Shown in pieces: positions 46,001 to 57,058 of a stretch of DNA of 64,000 bases. The notes under the pieces are model-generated. The model made no database searches, was not told the DNA's origin, and worked only from the letters and a program-made list of their open reading frames with translations. The first letter of the stretch is position 1. Every line of letters begins with the position of its first letter. The position numbers and the translations under genes were made by a program. Origin of the DNA: Tanypteryx hageni (Eukaryota > Arthropoda > Insecta > Odonata > Petaluridae); contig CM054112.1 of the NCBI GenBank assembly GCA_028673005.1, positions 23,177,624-23,241,623 of the forward strand, written 5' to 3'.

Positions 46001-47585
46001 GTATTTATGCACCATCTAGTATTTGTTACTGGAACTTTTAATTACTCGAAGAATATATTTTTCCATTTAGTATTCGCATTTTATAAACAAGCGTTCTACA
46101 GCTTGCATTCTAACTCGTGTAAATATTTTTTTGTCTTCTCCTTACCTTCTAGTTATAGAGGTTCGTCTGTATTTTTTGTTTTTGCTTTTCTCCTGCGCGC
46201 ATATTTACGATGATATAGCACGTAGAAAAGAACTTGGAATCACGTAGATAATATAATCCGTAAAGCAGTACTGAGTGCTGCCAATTCTTTCTAGTTATGA
46301 TAGATGCAATAAAGGTGGTAACACTAGGGAACTTTGCCAAGGAATTGTATCTCATCTCATTATGAAGTTTTTTATCATTATTACTATTGTTGATTTTTTT
46401 TGCTTCTTCTTGAATGTATCAGTCTGTCGAAAATCCCGAATTATATATTTTTTAATTCTGAATGATTATTAATCTATTCCATTTAGTTCATGCTAAAATA
46501 TGAGCATTAATAACCCCAGGGAAACAGATTTGCGGGCTTTTCATTTTCTTCGACATTTCTATCTAAGCGCCATCTCTTACAATGTGTTGTCAAATAGTGA
46601 GTAAATGCTGCTTTTATAGTTGCCATCAGACATGAAAGGGCCATTATCTCACGAGTGCGACGCCGTGAAACTTCCAATTTCCCACTTTTCGGTGTCCGAC
46701 GTCGCGTGTCGATCCAAACTCTATTGACATTGAGCGACTGCGATTACTTTCGAAAGGACCCATTCATCCCGAGCGCGTAGGAAATAGCATCGACTGCATC
46801 CACACAGAAAAGAGAAGGGAAGATGCACATTCTCACGCTGAATGCTAGGTCGGCCCTTTCACCATATCAACAGCGACGATCCTTTTTTTCTGATGGATGG
46901 CGACCTAACAGAATGAAAGGTACGTTGCCAATAAAGCGCATTTTAATCTGAAATTCATCTCAAGTGGTGGATGGATTAAGACTATCTTTAAAAAGTCGTT
47001 ATCAGACCACACGTGCTACCTTGGTTTACCTTATGTGATCCAGGCTGATCATACCGTCTCGCATATCTTAGCTCCATGGTAACGCCATCTGTTTCGAGTG
47101 GGAATTGGGATTAATCCTATAATCTCGTCAGCTAATCCCTATAATAAAGAAATTGAGGAAAAAGAGCCTGAAATAAGAAATTAATATTTAGCCCTATTTA
47201 TTCCTCCTGCCTCTGATTCTCTCCCTCTTTGTTGTTCTTAAGGTGAAGATTCACCAATGTTCCGAAAAATCAAGGGCGGATGTGACGTAGGACAGTTTAC
47301 CAAACTCACCAACCTTTGCCAATCCTTCAAATTCTCTTTCTATCCTGCGACATTTTCATTCTTGCCGGATTCCGTTACTAACATCTAAGAGCTAATTTTA
47401 TTTCTAAGCCGTTTGCCACCGAAAAAGGGGTTTCGTTCGTGCGTCCCGGCCTCGAGGCATAAGACCGAAAGCCCGTTCCGCGCTCAACGCCGAGGCTCGA
47501 ACCGGAGAGACGACTATATCTCCTATCTCGGTTTGAATGGTGGACACATGTACACAAAGAGGTATTTGCACATGCGTAAGGAGTG
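46001..47585. other. AT-rich to mixed sequence, nothing recognised
   Basis: The frame at 46275-46472 and the left part of the frame at 47413-47658 have no motif. A moderately GC-rich patch spans 46620-46950 without an identifiable element. Confidence 0.45.
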
Positions 47586-47589
47586 CAAT

Positions 47590-48020
47590 GCCCTAATTCT
47601 TGGTGGCCAGAGGGAAGGGAAGGTGAGGAACAAGAGAGAGGTGAAGAGGGAGAGGTGAAATAGGGAGGGAAGAAGAAGAGAAGGGAAGAGAGAGGGAGAG
47701 AAGACGATCCAAGGCATCTTCTGACGGGGTGGAAATTTCAGATAAACCGAAAATAAGAGAGGGAGAGAGAGAGAGAGAGAGAGAGGAGGGAGAGAAGATA
47801 AAATATTTCCGAAGCGGTAAATACGGCTCGAGACGGAAGCGAGTTGGACGTAATAAGGGTACGAGAATAGGATGGCGATGAAGGAAATAGAAGAGGAGGT
47901 GCGTTGGATTGGAGTGAAGTGGGAGAGGGATGAAGTAGAAAGGGGAGTGGAAGGTGGGGAGGAGTGAAAAATGGAAGGCGGTGAAGGGAAGAGTCGTGAT
48001 TAGGAAAAGAGGATGGGAAG
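47590..48020. repeat. Purine-rich block with GA microsatellite
   Basis: G+A-rich + strand, including (GA)n at 47765-47785. Minus-strand frames 47523-47717 and 47738-48040 are artefacts. Confidence 0.65.
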
Positions 48021-48466
48021 AGGGCGTCTTTGTAGGGCAAAGAGGTATATGTTAAGGTGGCAGGGTCAAATATTTGTTAAATGGCTGAAATTCATCATGA
48101 TTTTAGAAAACAAAAGGAATTATAATGTGCGGGTTACTCGAAGCTGTCTTCCATTTAAAACTTAGACTTCGCAATATTACGACTGGCCAAGAAGAAAATC
48201 ATGCAAACTACTTATATGTAAAGGCCAACCACTTTTATTCTTCACAACAAATTTACAAAATGAAAATTTCGATGAAAATTTTATGCAAAAAAAAATTATT
48301 TTCTACTTCTGAGTGCATCATAAAAGTGTGTGCTATTGAAAACCCTGTTTTTATTTATTTTATTATCTAATTTTGAATCATCAAGCTTTTTAAATTTTCA
48401 AAGTTAATTCATTATTTAAATAGTCCATATTTATTTATATGTATTCTCGAATAAAATTGTTGAAAC
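48021..48466. other. AT-rich sequence, nothing recognised
   Basis: The + strand frame at 48125-48370 shows no known motif. Confidence 0.45.
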
Positions 48467-48780
48467 GCGTACCAAAACTTGATAGATTAAAACGTACAAC
48501 AAATGTGGATTATGTGCAAAATTTCAGCTCTGTAGTGTTTGTGGATCCAGAGATATACCGCATCAGCCATGTAGAACGACGCTCAGGCCAACTTCAATAA
48601 AAGTGTGTAATCAATAAAACTCGGAATCGGAAAGTCCGATGCATACCAAAATTTTAGTTTCAAACACCGTAAATTTGGATAATGAGCAAAATTTCAGCTC
48701 TGTAGCGCTCGTGGATCCAGAGATACAGGGCGTTAACCATGTTGAACGACGCTCAGGCCAACTTCAATCGTCAACATAGG
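48467..48780 (-). repeat. Two tandem ~170-bp units beyond the LINE ORF end
   Basis: Copies at 48501-48598 and 48671-48768 are clearly homologous over 98 bp. They share AAAATTTCAGCTCTGTAG, GTGGATCCAGAGATA and GACGCTCAGGCCAACTTCAA. Weaker similarity begins at the GCGTACCAAAA/GCATACCAAAA words (48467 and 48641). They lie just beyond the 3' end of the LINE reading frame, read on the minus strand. They are therefore likely duplicated LINE 3'-UTR sequence, although an independent tandem repeat is possible. Confidence 0.6.
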
Positions 48781-48806
48781 TAGTCTATCCGTAGACAGGT
48801 CCGTGA

Positions 48807-50463
48807 TTATTCATGGTTAAACCTGGATCTCCATATACTCCTGTATTCCGCTGTCCTCTTCATATCTTGATAGCTCTCTTTCCCTTTCAAATCGTCTATC
48901 AGCTGAAACCTTTTTCTACCTCTTTCCATTTTTCCATATAGTATTCCTTCTAACACATCTTTAATCATACTCTCTCTCCAAAGGTAATGTCCAACCCAGT
49001 TAGCCTTCCTCTTTCTGATAGTCTGTATAATCATTCGCTTCTCTCCTATTCTTCGTAGCACTTCATCGTTTTTCATCCTATCTGTCCATTTTATCTTCAA
49101 CATTCTCCTCCAAGTCCACATTTCAAAGCTTTCTAATTATCTGATGTCATTTTTCCTTAGCGTCCATGTTTCTGCCCCGTACAAAGCTCTACTCCATACA
49201 GAATTTTATGAACTTCTTGCAGATATCTTTCCTTATATTCCCCGTAAGTAGGTGTTTCTTTCTTCTGAAAGCCGCTTCTGCTTTTCCTGTTTTAGTCCTG
49301 ATCTCATCCGTACATATTGTATATCTTGTTATGATGCTTCAAGGTATTTATAATCTGAAACTTGTTCTAAAGGCTTTCCTCCAATACTTGTGTTCAGATT
49401 CTCATCTTTGCCGGATATTCGAATGATCTTGGATTTTTCTGTATTTATTTCCATACCCTATTTTTTACATGTTATTACCAGTCTATTTATCATTTTCTTG
49501 TTTTCCTGTGCCTTCTAATGCTTCTTGCATTAGACTTTTTCCATACACGTATATCGAATAGGGTTGGCGATAGACAGCAGCCTTGTCTCACTCCTCTACC
49601 GATATTTACTCCTCAGGTGTCCGCATTGTCCAACCTGACCTTTTCAACTTGATTCACATATAGATTCCTGATCAGTCTCCCGTCTTTCCAGTCTATGCTT
49701 ATATCCTTTAACATCTTCATCAAAATTACCCAATTTACTCTATCAAAGGCCTTCTGCCAGTCTACGAAACATATACAGTTATATTGACTGTACTCTAATG
49801 CCCGTTCTGATGTTATTCTAACTACCCCTATAACATCTCTAGTTCCTCGTCCTTTTCTGACACCAAATTGATCTTCCCCTAGCATTTCTTCTGCCTTTTC
49901 TCAAGCCTTTTATTAAGAATCCTCGTGATGATCTTCGAAGTGTGTGACAGAAGGCTTATCGTTCTGGAGTCTTTACACTGCATTTCCTTTGGCTTTTTCT
50001 TTACTGGGATCATTTTTACTTCTAGGAAATTCCGAGGCTACTCTCTCGTGTCGTAAAACTTATTAATTAATTTCGTGATCGCTTTTAGTCCTTCTGATCC
50101 CATGACTTTAAATACCTCAGCCGGTATTCCATCGCTGTCTGTGGCTTTCCCTTGATTTAGTTCCACTATCGCTTTTTCTACTTCGCTCTCCATAATACTT
50201 GGTCCTAAGTTATCTTCTTCGATGCTTTCTTCATCTTCCAGTTCTTTTTTTGCCAATCCAGCCTGCTTGCTGTATAGTTCCTTAATCTTCTCATACGTAT
50301 TCATAATTCCTTTACCACGAATTCCATTCGACGTCTTATTTTCTAATTCCAGTGTCCTGGCGTAGATCATATCTTACCGTCCTAACTTCTCCATTTGATG
50401 TATTTCATCACATTTTTCTTTCATTCAATTTTCTCTAGCTTTATCTGTTACCCTTCTTCAATA
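48807..50463 (-). pseudogene. Decayed LINE (non-LTR) reverse transcriptase, 5'-truncated
   Basis: Read from 50463 downward, the translation passes through an N-terminal RT segment (VEKAIVELNQGKATDSDGIP, about 50195-50135), NFLEVKMIPVKKK (about 50030), GEDQFGVRKGRGTRDVIG (49880-49825), the palm segment CFVDWQKAFDRVNW (about 49765), and GRGVRQGCCLSPTLF (about 49600). It ends with a C-terminal WRRMLKIKWTDR and KRKANWVGHYLWRESMIKDV region (49115-48960). These are the blocks of the endonuclease-type LINE RT abundant in insect genomes. The frame is broken by several frameshifts and stops. The stretch between ALEG and INRLVITCKK, which should hold the catalytic Y/F-x-D-D box, is deleted, so the copy cannot be active. 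The endonuclease domain is absent. Confidence 0.85.
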
Positions 50464-50584
50464 TAAGTGTAAAAAACGAATTGTTTTCGGACTCATGAGT
50501 AGCTAAAACCTGAAATAATCATTAGACTCTCGAAGCCGATATTTTTTGCGATCAAAATACCTTCTAAACATACTTCGTATGCAA

Positions 50585-50923
50585 CAGGCATGTCAAACTG
50601 GCATCCCGCAGGCCGCATGTGTCCATTTTTATATCTTACTGCGGCCCGAATGCTAATTTTAGTCAAATAAATCTTTCGAGATTTTATGTAAATAAATACT
50701 TTATTTTTGCGAAAAAGAGAAAAGATTTAGTCATTGATACCAATGTATAATAGAATGCATTTTTAAATTGTCGTTTTCAACTGCTAAAAACAGCTGATCT
50801 TCTAGATAAAGTCATTTTTTTCAAATCTGGCCCTGATTAAACCATTTCCATTCTAATGCGGCCCTTCTAAAACATCCATCATTTTAATGCGGCCCTGGCG
50901 CCTTTTCGATTTTGACTTGCCTG
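50585..50923. mobile_element. hAT-like MITE (GTCAAA / GCGGCCC type)
   Basis: The left end CAGGCATGTCAAACTGGC corresponds to the right end, CAGGCAAGTCAAAATCG in reverse complement. Both are followed by CG-rich GGCCGCAT-type words, and the centre is AT-rich. This is the layout of common animal hAT MITEs. No convincing 8-bp target duplication is visible (GTATGCAA against CTGCATTA). Confidence 0.55.
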
Positions 50924-51059
50924 CTGCATTAAGAAAGTAAGAAAAGGATCACAGCCTTTCCTTTGGCACTTATTCCTTTGTTATAAATGATAGTAGAATT
51001 TTTTGGTGTGCATAAAAGCACAATTAAAATAGGTTAAGGAAAATTATACGTTCCTCCCA

Positions 51060-51200
51060 ATGACATATTACTGCTCTCATACCCTTCCGGTCCTACCCTA
51101 ACCCTCTCATCCGACTTCTCTATTCCCCAACTCCATTTAAACGCCCCCTTCTAAGCACCTCGCTCTCTCCCTTTCTTCAAAAAGATCCTTCCCTTTCTCA
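51060..51200. repeat. Pyrimidine-rich tract
   Basis: C/T-rich + strand with imperfect CCCTTTCTC-type text. Confidence 0.5.
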
Positions 51201-51279
51201 CACCATTTGTCCGCTGCCTCAGCTAAGGAGAGACCACTTCTCCAAATAACGAGACGAGAGGAAAAGAAAAAGAGAGGAT

Positions 51280-51400
51280 GAAGTGCACGCGGGTGAGGTT
51301 GCAGGCCTCACGACGCCGGTGACGTCACGAATGCAGCACGCATGCGCAGGAAGACGTTTCGAGGAAGGCCTTTACAGCTGCTCCCGCGTGCGTAAACAGG
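51280..51400. promoter_or_regulatory. CpG-rich candidate promoter with CRE and NRF-1 sites
   Basis: A full CRE palindrome GTGACGTCAC (51319-51328) lies ten bases from an NRF-1 core CGCATGCGCA (51339-51348), which is followed by an ETS-like AGGAAG. The surrounding 350 bp is CpG-enriched against AT-rich flanks. No TATA box is present. The frames crossing it (51283-51528 +, 51308-51553 and 51325-51804 minus) have no recognised motif. Confidence 0.4.
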
Positions 51401-52740
51401 AACAGCCCAATCCAAACGGATCCAAAAATGAAACAAACGACTGTCGGCGAAAAACGAAAACAAAAACGCGACGCTCCTCTTATTATTCCTCCGTGTTTTT
51501 CCTGAACGAGTATATTTACGGTCCATAACACTCCCCTCGATGGGACGTTCCATTTCATTATTCTCGTGTTTAACAGCGTCGTAATGAACGGCCTCGCGCG
51601 ATGAGAACGGAAAGGTGTGGCGGGATTTCTGCGTAAGCGTGCGTCTAGCGGAATGGAAAGGGAGAAGGAAAAAGGCCTTGAAGATATTTTTCTCATATTA
51701 TATTTTTCTTTTATAAAGTTGGATTTATTACAAATGTGGCTCCGTCGATTCCAAATACGTGCTATAGAACCGCAAACGAGAAATAGTACGATTTCTTGAG
51801 CCATTACTGAATCTAGTTGATTTTACTGTATAAATGTAATGCGACTTAATAACCTGCAAGCATTTAACGAAGCTGCAAACCAGCGTTCTAGCGTTTTGGG
51901 AGATGCAAAGCGTGACACACTGTAATAAACAAATTCCAACAAATCAATTTTCTTTGAGAAGAACTAATTTAAATCATTAAAAAATAAAGCTAGAGATGAT
52001 CGTTTTAGGCATATTTAGAGCGGTGGATAAATATTTACTTATAAGATTTTCATATTGTTTGTAAATATTCTTCAGTTTCAGGATTCTGGCATAACAAATA
52101 TGAACACAAACACAGAATGGAGAAAAATTCTTACTAAACACATGTTATTAATAGCGTAATTATTTGGAAACTACAGAACTGATTTGAATATTAATAAAAA
52201 AACGCACTTCGTATTTACATTAACTTTCTAGTTAAATTTTAAGCCAACAGTAAAGGTAATATTCACTGAATAGCTTAACTTCAAAACAATTTTTGTCGTA
52301 AGTATTGATCATTATAAAACAAGCATTTGATAAACTTGCGCAGGCAAAGTATAGCATAAAAAATACTCGAGCAAGAAAAATTGTTAGTATAGTATATGCA
52401 AGGATATGATGCATACGGGTATAATAAAACCCTTCATGCTTCTACGGTAAGTAAAAAATTTCATTCTTAACGTTTCTTTTTTCCACATGGCCTGTTTGAC
52501 AATTTATTTGGTAATTGACATTATATTATTCCTTCTCAGGTTAAGTTGCATTTATAAATACGGTAAAATTCATTCGAAAATTCCTGCTCGATTGAAATTA
52601 TCTTGATGCGAGGGACGTAAGCGAATATTGTGGTATACCCATCCCTCGCTTTACAAGGCCTTCTCCAGGAACGAACATAGAGAGGGATTAGCGTAGCGTG
52701 ATTTTTGTCATGCGGCCACTTTTAGGCTCCAGAAGTGGTT
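51401..52740. other. Mostly AT-rich sequence, nothing recognised
   Basis: Composition falls back to AT-rich after about 51660. No supported gene was seen. Confidence 0.45.
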
Positions 52741-52744
52741 CGGG

Positions 52745-53125
52745 CTGTGTCTCGTGCGGGAAAGGTGCGAAAGGCGATGAGGAAAAGGGTTGGGGGAGGG
52801 GCGGAGGGGAAGAAGGGGAATGAAGAGGAGGATGGAGGGAGAGAAGGAGAGGGTGGATGGAGGGGATAAGAGGAGGGAGGGGGGAGGGAGCGGAGAAGGG
52901 GAGGAGGAGAGGGGGAATGGGAAGGCGGAGAGGAGTGGGGAAAAAGGGGTGGGGGAAAAGGAGGGTGGAGGGGGAGAAGGGATGAGTGGAGGGAGGGAAG
53001 AAGGGGAGGGTGGAGGGAGGGGGGTAAAGGGGAGGAGGTGAATGGGAGGAGGAAGGGGGTGAAGGGGAGGGTGGAGATGGGGGTTGAGGGGGGGAGGGGA
53101 GAGTGGAGGGGGATGGGAAGGATTT
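52745..53125. repeat. G-rich purine block
   Basis: Nearly uninterrupted G/A on the + strand with many GGGG runs and a GGAGGGAGG motif. The frames at 52688-53195 (minus) and 52790-53041 (+) are artefacts. Confidence 0.75.
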
Positions 53126-53483
53126 CAACCAGTGGAAGCGCAAGGGCATCCACGTGGGATGACTCCGAAGCGTTTCGCTTTTCCTCCAAATGCACTTATA
53201 GGGGTTTGCGCGACACCTTCACCTTAAGCCATTTTGCGGAATAAAATTTTCCTCTCGCAATTGCTTCTCCATGCATTTATACATATTCGCCACGGAGCGA
53301 GAAAAGGGAATGTATTCCCCCTCGCCGCTCATCCGTTAACTGCGCGTTGAGCTGCATTCCTCGAGCGATTTATCCAGTTGTTTTCCTTTCATTAACCGAT
53401 ACATTCGAGGAAGTGCCTATTTTAGCACGTTTTCTTAAAAAATAAACGTGCTTACCCGTCTCTTAACAATAGACTTTTTTGTT
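53126..53483. other. Mixed sequence, nothing recognised
   Basis: Moderately GC-rich, without a gene or repeat signature. Confidence 0.4.
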
Positions 53484-53487
53484 TTAA

Positions 53488-53698
53488 CACTAGAACGCCC
53501 TTACGGGTCAATTTGACCCGAAGGAGAATCAGAATGCGATTTTCTACTGTAATATGATGTTGAACTCAATTTCCTCTCGTGAATTTTAATCATTTTAGAA
53601 GGAATTTATCCACAAGAGATTATCTTATCATGACAGTATGTTATGAATTATAAAGAAATTTACATCGGACTCCCGAACGGGTCATTTTGACCCGAGTG
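53488..53698. mobile_element. piggyBac-like MITE, 211 bp
   Basis: The left end begins CACTAGAACGCCC right after TTAA (53484-53487). The right end, reverse-complemented, begins CACTCGGGTCAAAA and is followed by TTGA (53699-53702), one change from TTAA. Each end carries a subterminal palindrome around GGGTCAATTTGACCC or GGGTCATTTTGACCC. The TTAA target and CACT ends fit piggyBac-type MITEs. No coding capacity. Confidence 0.6.
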
Positions 53699-53702
53699 TT
53701 GA

Positions 53703-54055
53703 ATGAAACGCATTTTCTTCAACATGGAATGCCAAAACGCTTCCATGTTACCGTAGTTAATGATATTGAATTACTGTTTTTTTCAGCTGTTCTTTGCATT
53801 CAACCCTGCGTTCCTCTATCTCTCCCTCCCCGATTCTGCCTCTTCGCTCCTAATCGTCACTCGATCTTCTTCTATCCCGAAAATGCAAATTTGTGTGTGT
53901 AGGTTTGAACTTGCAGATATTGTCTTCCACTCATTTTGTGTCAACAAGTCCTTTGCTCAGTCTATGCCGGTATTTGGACGCGCAATATCGTGCAGGCAGC
54001 CTCGCGTGCATTTGCACAGAATAGTGTGATGGAATGATTCGTAGGCGCGTTTTAT
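53703..54055. other. Mixed sequence between piggyBac MITE and transposase-like fragment
   Basis: Overlapping + strand frames 53687-53902 and 53760-54029 have no identifiable domain. It may be decayed transposon sequence. Confidence 0.35.
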
Positions 54056-54346
54056 ATCCTGATGGGATTCTTGCGGAATTCAATGACATCTCCAAGGATG
54101 TCTAATGGAAATACCTTTTATAAAATTCTTGATTTGGCGGCAGTAAATGCTGTCTGTCACTTACACGAAAATTTCGCGCAGAAAATTCGTCATACAGCTT
54201 ACAGAGAAGCTACGAGTGAAGTAGGTACGTGTACGTGTACGTATGTTTCAAATTTTAGATGCTTGACTGCACAATCTTTGCCGTTGAGATGTATTATATG
54301 TAAGGAAAGAACTGATGAATCAGACATTAAGGGTTGTGTTATTTAA
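54056..54346 (+). pseudogene. Possible piggyBac transposase C-terminal fragment
   Basis: The frame contains NGNTFYKILDLAAVNAVCHL, resembling the piggyBac segment in which a Trp-Pro-x-x-x-Phe-Tyr-like stretch leads into a D-(I/L)-A-x-x-N-A motif. After a gap comes LPLRCIICKERTDE, resembling the start of the C-terminal cysteine-rich domain with its Cys-x-x-Cys. The later cysteine pairs are missing and the frame stops at TAA (54344-54346). The catalytic DDD region is absent, so it would be a dead remnant. A piggyBac-like MITE lies 360 bp upstream, consistent with local piggyBac activity. Identification rests on short motifs only. Confidence 0.4.
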
Positions 54347-54408
54347 ATAAAAATGACATCCCTTAGGCTGCCCCTGCCATTAACAATACCTAAAAATTTG
54401 GTTTCTTT

Positions 54409-54571
54409 AACTTGAACGGTGTAGAAGTGATTTAGTAATATAATGTTTTATTGTTCATTGTGTGTCTCCCAATAAGCGGCCTCTGGAATCTACAAATTTA
54501 AACCGCGAGAAGAACTTATGACCGTCAATAATCGCTTAAAATTTGTTTGCTCGAACTTGAACGGTGTAGAA
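54409..54571 (+). repeat. 18-bp direct repeat pair
   Basis: AACTTGAACGGTGTAGAA occurs at 54409-54426 and 54554-54571, just downstream of the transposase-like fragment. It may mark a transposon end or a small duplication. Confidence 0.5.
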
Positions 54572-54764
54572 TTAGTTCACCGGACACATAAATGTGATCG
54601 ACGGACTGATGGACAATACGATTACATAGATTTAATAAAAGCTAAAAATATATAATAAATATAATTCACCCCCTTGATTTCGTAGAATTCCATATTAAAT
54701 AACACAAAATAACTTGGTAAAAATGTTTACTAAATTATAAAAATCTGATGTGGCCACCACATGA

Positions 54765-55275
54765 ATACCCACTTTCGAATCTAAAAATTTGAATCTGCAA
54801 TATCCAATCCATAATTTCGAATCCGCTAAGTCTAATCCGTAATTTAGAATCCTCAATTTCGAATCCGCTATATTTAACCCGCAATTTTGTATCTGCATTT
54901 CAAAAAATTTAATATCGAATTCTCAATTTTGAATCCAAAATTTTCAACCCGTTATTTCGAATCCGCAAATTATTATCAGTAATTTCGAATCCGCAAATTA
55001 TTATCAGTAATTTCGAGTCCTCAATTTCGAATCCCCAATATCGAATCCGCAATTTAGAATTCGTAATTTAGAATCCGCAATGTGGAATCCGTTATATCGA
55101 ATCCGAAATTTTGAATCCGCAATTTTGAATCGGCAATTTTGAATCCGCAATTTTGAATCCGCCATTTTGAATCCGCAATTTTAAATCCTCTATTTCGAAT
55201 ACGCAATTTTGAATCCATAATTCTAATCAATTTCGAATCTGCTATTTTGAATCAGCAACTTCTAATCCGTAGTTT
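54765..55275. repeat. 14-bp minisatellite, AATTTTGAATCCGC consensus
   Basis: Variants of the 14-bp unit repeat for about 500 bp with substitutions (C/T in TTTCG/TTTTG; CCGC/CCTC/CCGT) and some spacing changes. The most regular section is at about 55100-55190. An internal duplication of AATTTCGAATCCGCAAATTA occurs near 54953-54995. The minus-strand frame 54695-54898 is a translation of the array (repeated LADSKL). Confidence 0.85.
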
Positions 55276-57055
55276 TGCAGCATTTTACCCTCTGCCAGTT
55301 TATCGAGTTCCCCCTAAGTTTTTCGTGTTCGCCAGAAGTTTTTGTGTTCGAACTCAATCAAACGACGACATGACAAAGAAAATAAATAAACTCAAACGAT
55401 AGCCTTCTGATATTGGATATAGACACAAAGCGTTACTAATTGTAAGACGTAACTAAGCGTCAATTGTTAACAATAGTCGTCTGTAGGTGGCGTGGGGGTG
55501 GCAGCTAAAAATATAAGATATCTCTTAAACAATGCATTATATAGAAAAATGTTTCAAACAAAGGTTGTATAATATTAAACTTTCAATAACTTTTATTCCA
55601 GTACAATTTTACATTTCTCAAATATTAAAGCCAATATCTCAAAATAACGGATAAGTGACAAGAGTAAACACCCATTTTGGTTGACCGATGTTTACCAAAA
55701 ACTAATCAGTTCTTGTGACTTTCATAAAAATATCAAATGTAAAATTTCGCGTTGACCTGATTTATAGTTTTTGAGTTAGAGCACCCACAAAAAAGTTATC
55801 ACATACACAGACGTCATCGAGAAAATGGTCAAAACGTGTTCAGGAGACCTAAAAACGTGTATTTCCGTTGAAATCTCGGAGTCGATTTTTTTCATGAATA
55901 CAATACTTTCCCCTATACTACGTATCGTGTGTGGAGAAAGTAAAAATGATTTTTTTACAAAATTAGTTATTTTTTAGGTTGCTCATAGGACTTAAATTGC
56001 CAATTCCTCATCAAAATCAGTTCAATTTGAATATTTCCGCAACAAACGGCGGATGCCAATTTGTACGAATTTAAACGTTGCCAGGCAATTCCTAAGTTAT
56101 CGCGTAGGTAGTACAAAAGAGACTCGAGGTGATACAATGGAATGCTTTCTTTCGTTTAGCGTCCGGCCTCAAAAGATGTAATCTCGCTTAAATGCCTCCC
56201 AGAAATCGAAAAATGATTTCGTCATGTTTGGTACCACAATGGACTCCTATCGAACACTTTTTCTTTCGCGAACATATGCCATAACTTTAGAAAGAGACTT
56301 TTGTTTTCCATTCCTCACGTGACGAGTAGATGGAAATGGGAAAGGGCTTCACCTTCGCGATTCGAAACTTAATTTCGCGTGTCGCCCGTTTTGAAAGCGT
56401 TTCGGAGTCGGTGGAAAGGAACAGGGACCGGAAGTACGTGTTGCTTCTATCGAGGGCATAGCAACCCCGAACGCTGTTTGACGCCTTGGCAAACACAGAT
56501 ATAAAGACGTAAACGGTCACTGATGAAAACTAATAGATCTGGAGGCGGTGAGAGGTTGAAGGAATAATTAATATAACTTAAGGAATTTTTTATGCCAAAT
56601 CGTTTTTTGTGGAAATGGGAAATCTTTAGAAATATTATGGGTTTTAGTTATTTAAGTTTGCAAAAAATTTACGTCTTAGCATATTGCATGCCTAACACAT
56701 ATGAACTCTCCTGAATTGACCCGAAATATTACAAACATGAGAGCTCTGAAGTCACCTGCATAGTCATAACCAGACTAAATGTGATAAATTAATTTATTTT
56801 AGAAATGCGATTTTTTACTAAATGTTTCAATATTCGCTATTTCAACTTGATTAATATATTAAATTCATTAATTTTGAAAACCAACTTAAGATTATTTCTC
56901 AAGAATTCCAAGACTATATTTAAGTGAATGAGGTCATTTTTAAGGATTTTTGTAGAATAAATTGTTTAAAATGCGAGAACATAAACTTCATAATTGAAGA
57001 ACAAGAAATTTAAAAAAATAATTGCCTCATATATCTCCAATCAAAAAGATTAAAG
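55276..57055. other. AT-rich to mixed sequence; possible old transposon debris
   Basis: No gene was recognised. Text near 55660-55960 has the style of insect transposon 3' sequence, but no termini were found. A GC-richer patch spans 56280-56480 with a CACGTG word (56317-56322). The minus-strand frame 56287-56520 lacks motifs. Confidence 0.35.
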
Positions 57056-57058
57056 AAA

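Noticed and set aside
54695..54898. Minus-strand frame with repeated LADSKL motif
   Set aside because: It is the translation of the 14-bp minisatellite, not a repeat protein.
54765..55275. Regularly repeated array considered as CRISPR-like
   Set aside because: Units are contiguous 14-mers with no unique spacers, and the sequence is clearly eukaryotic.
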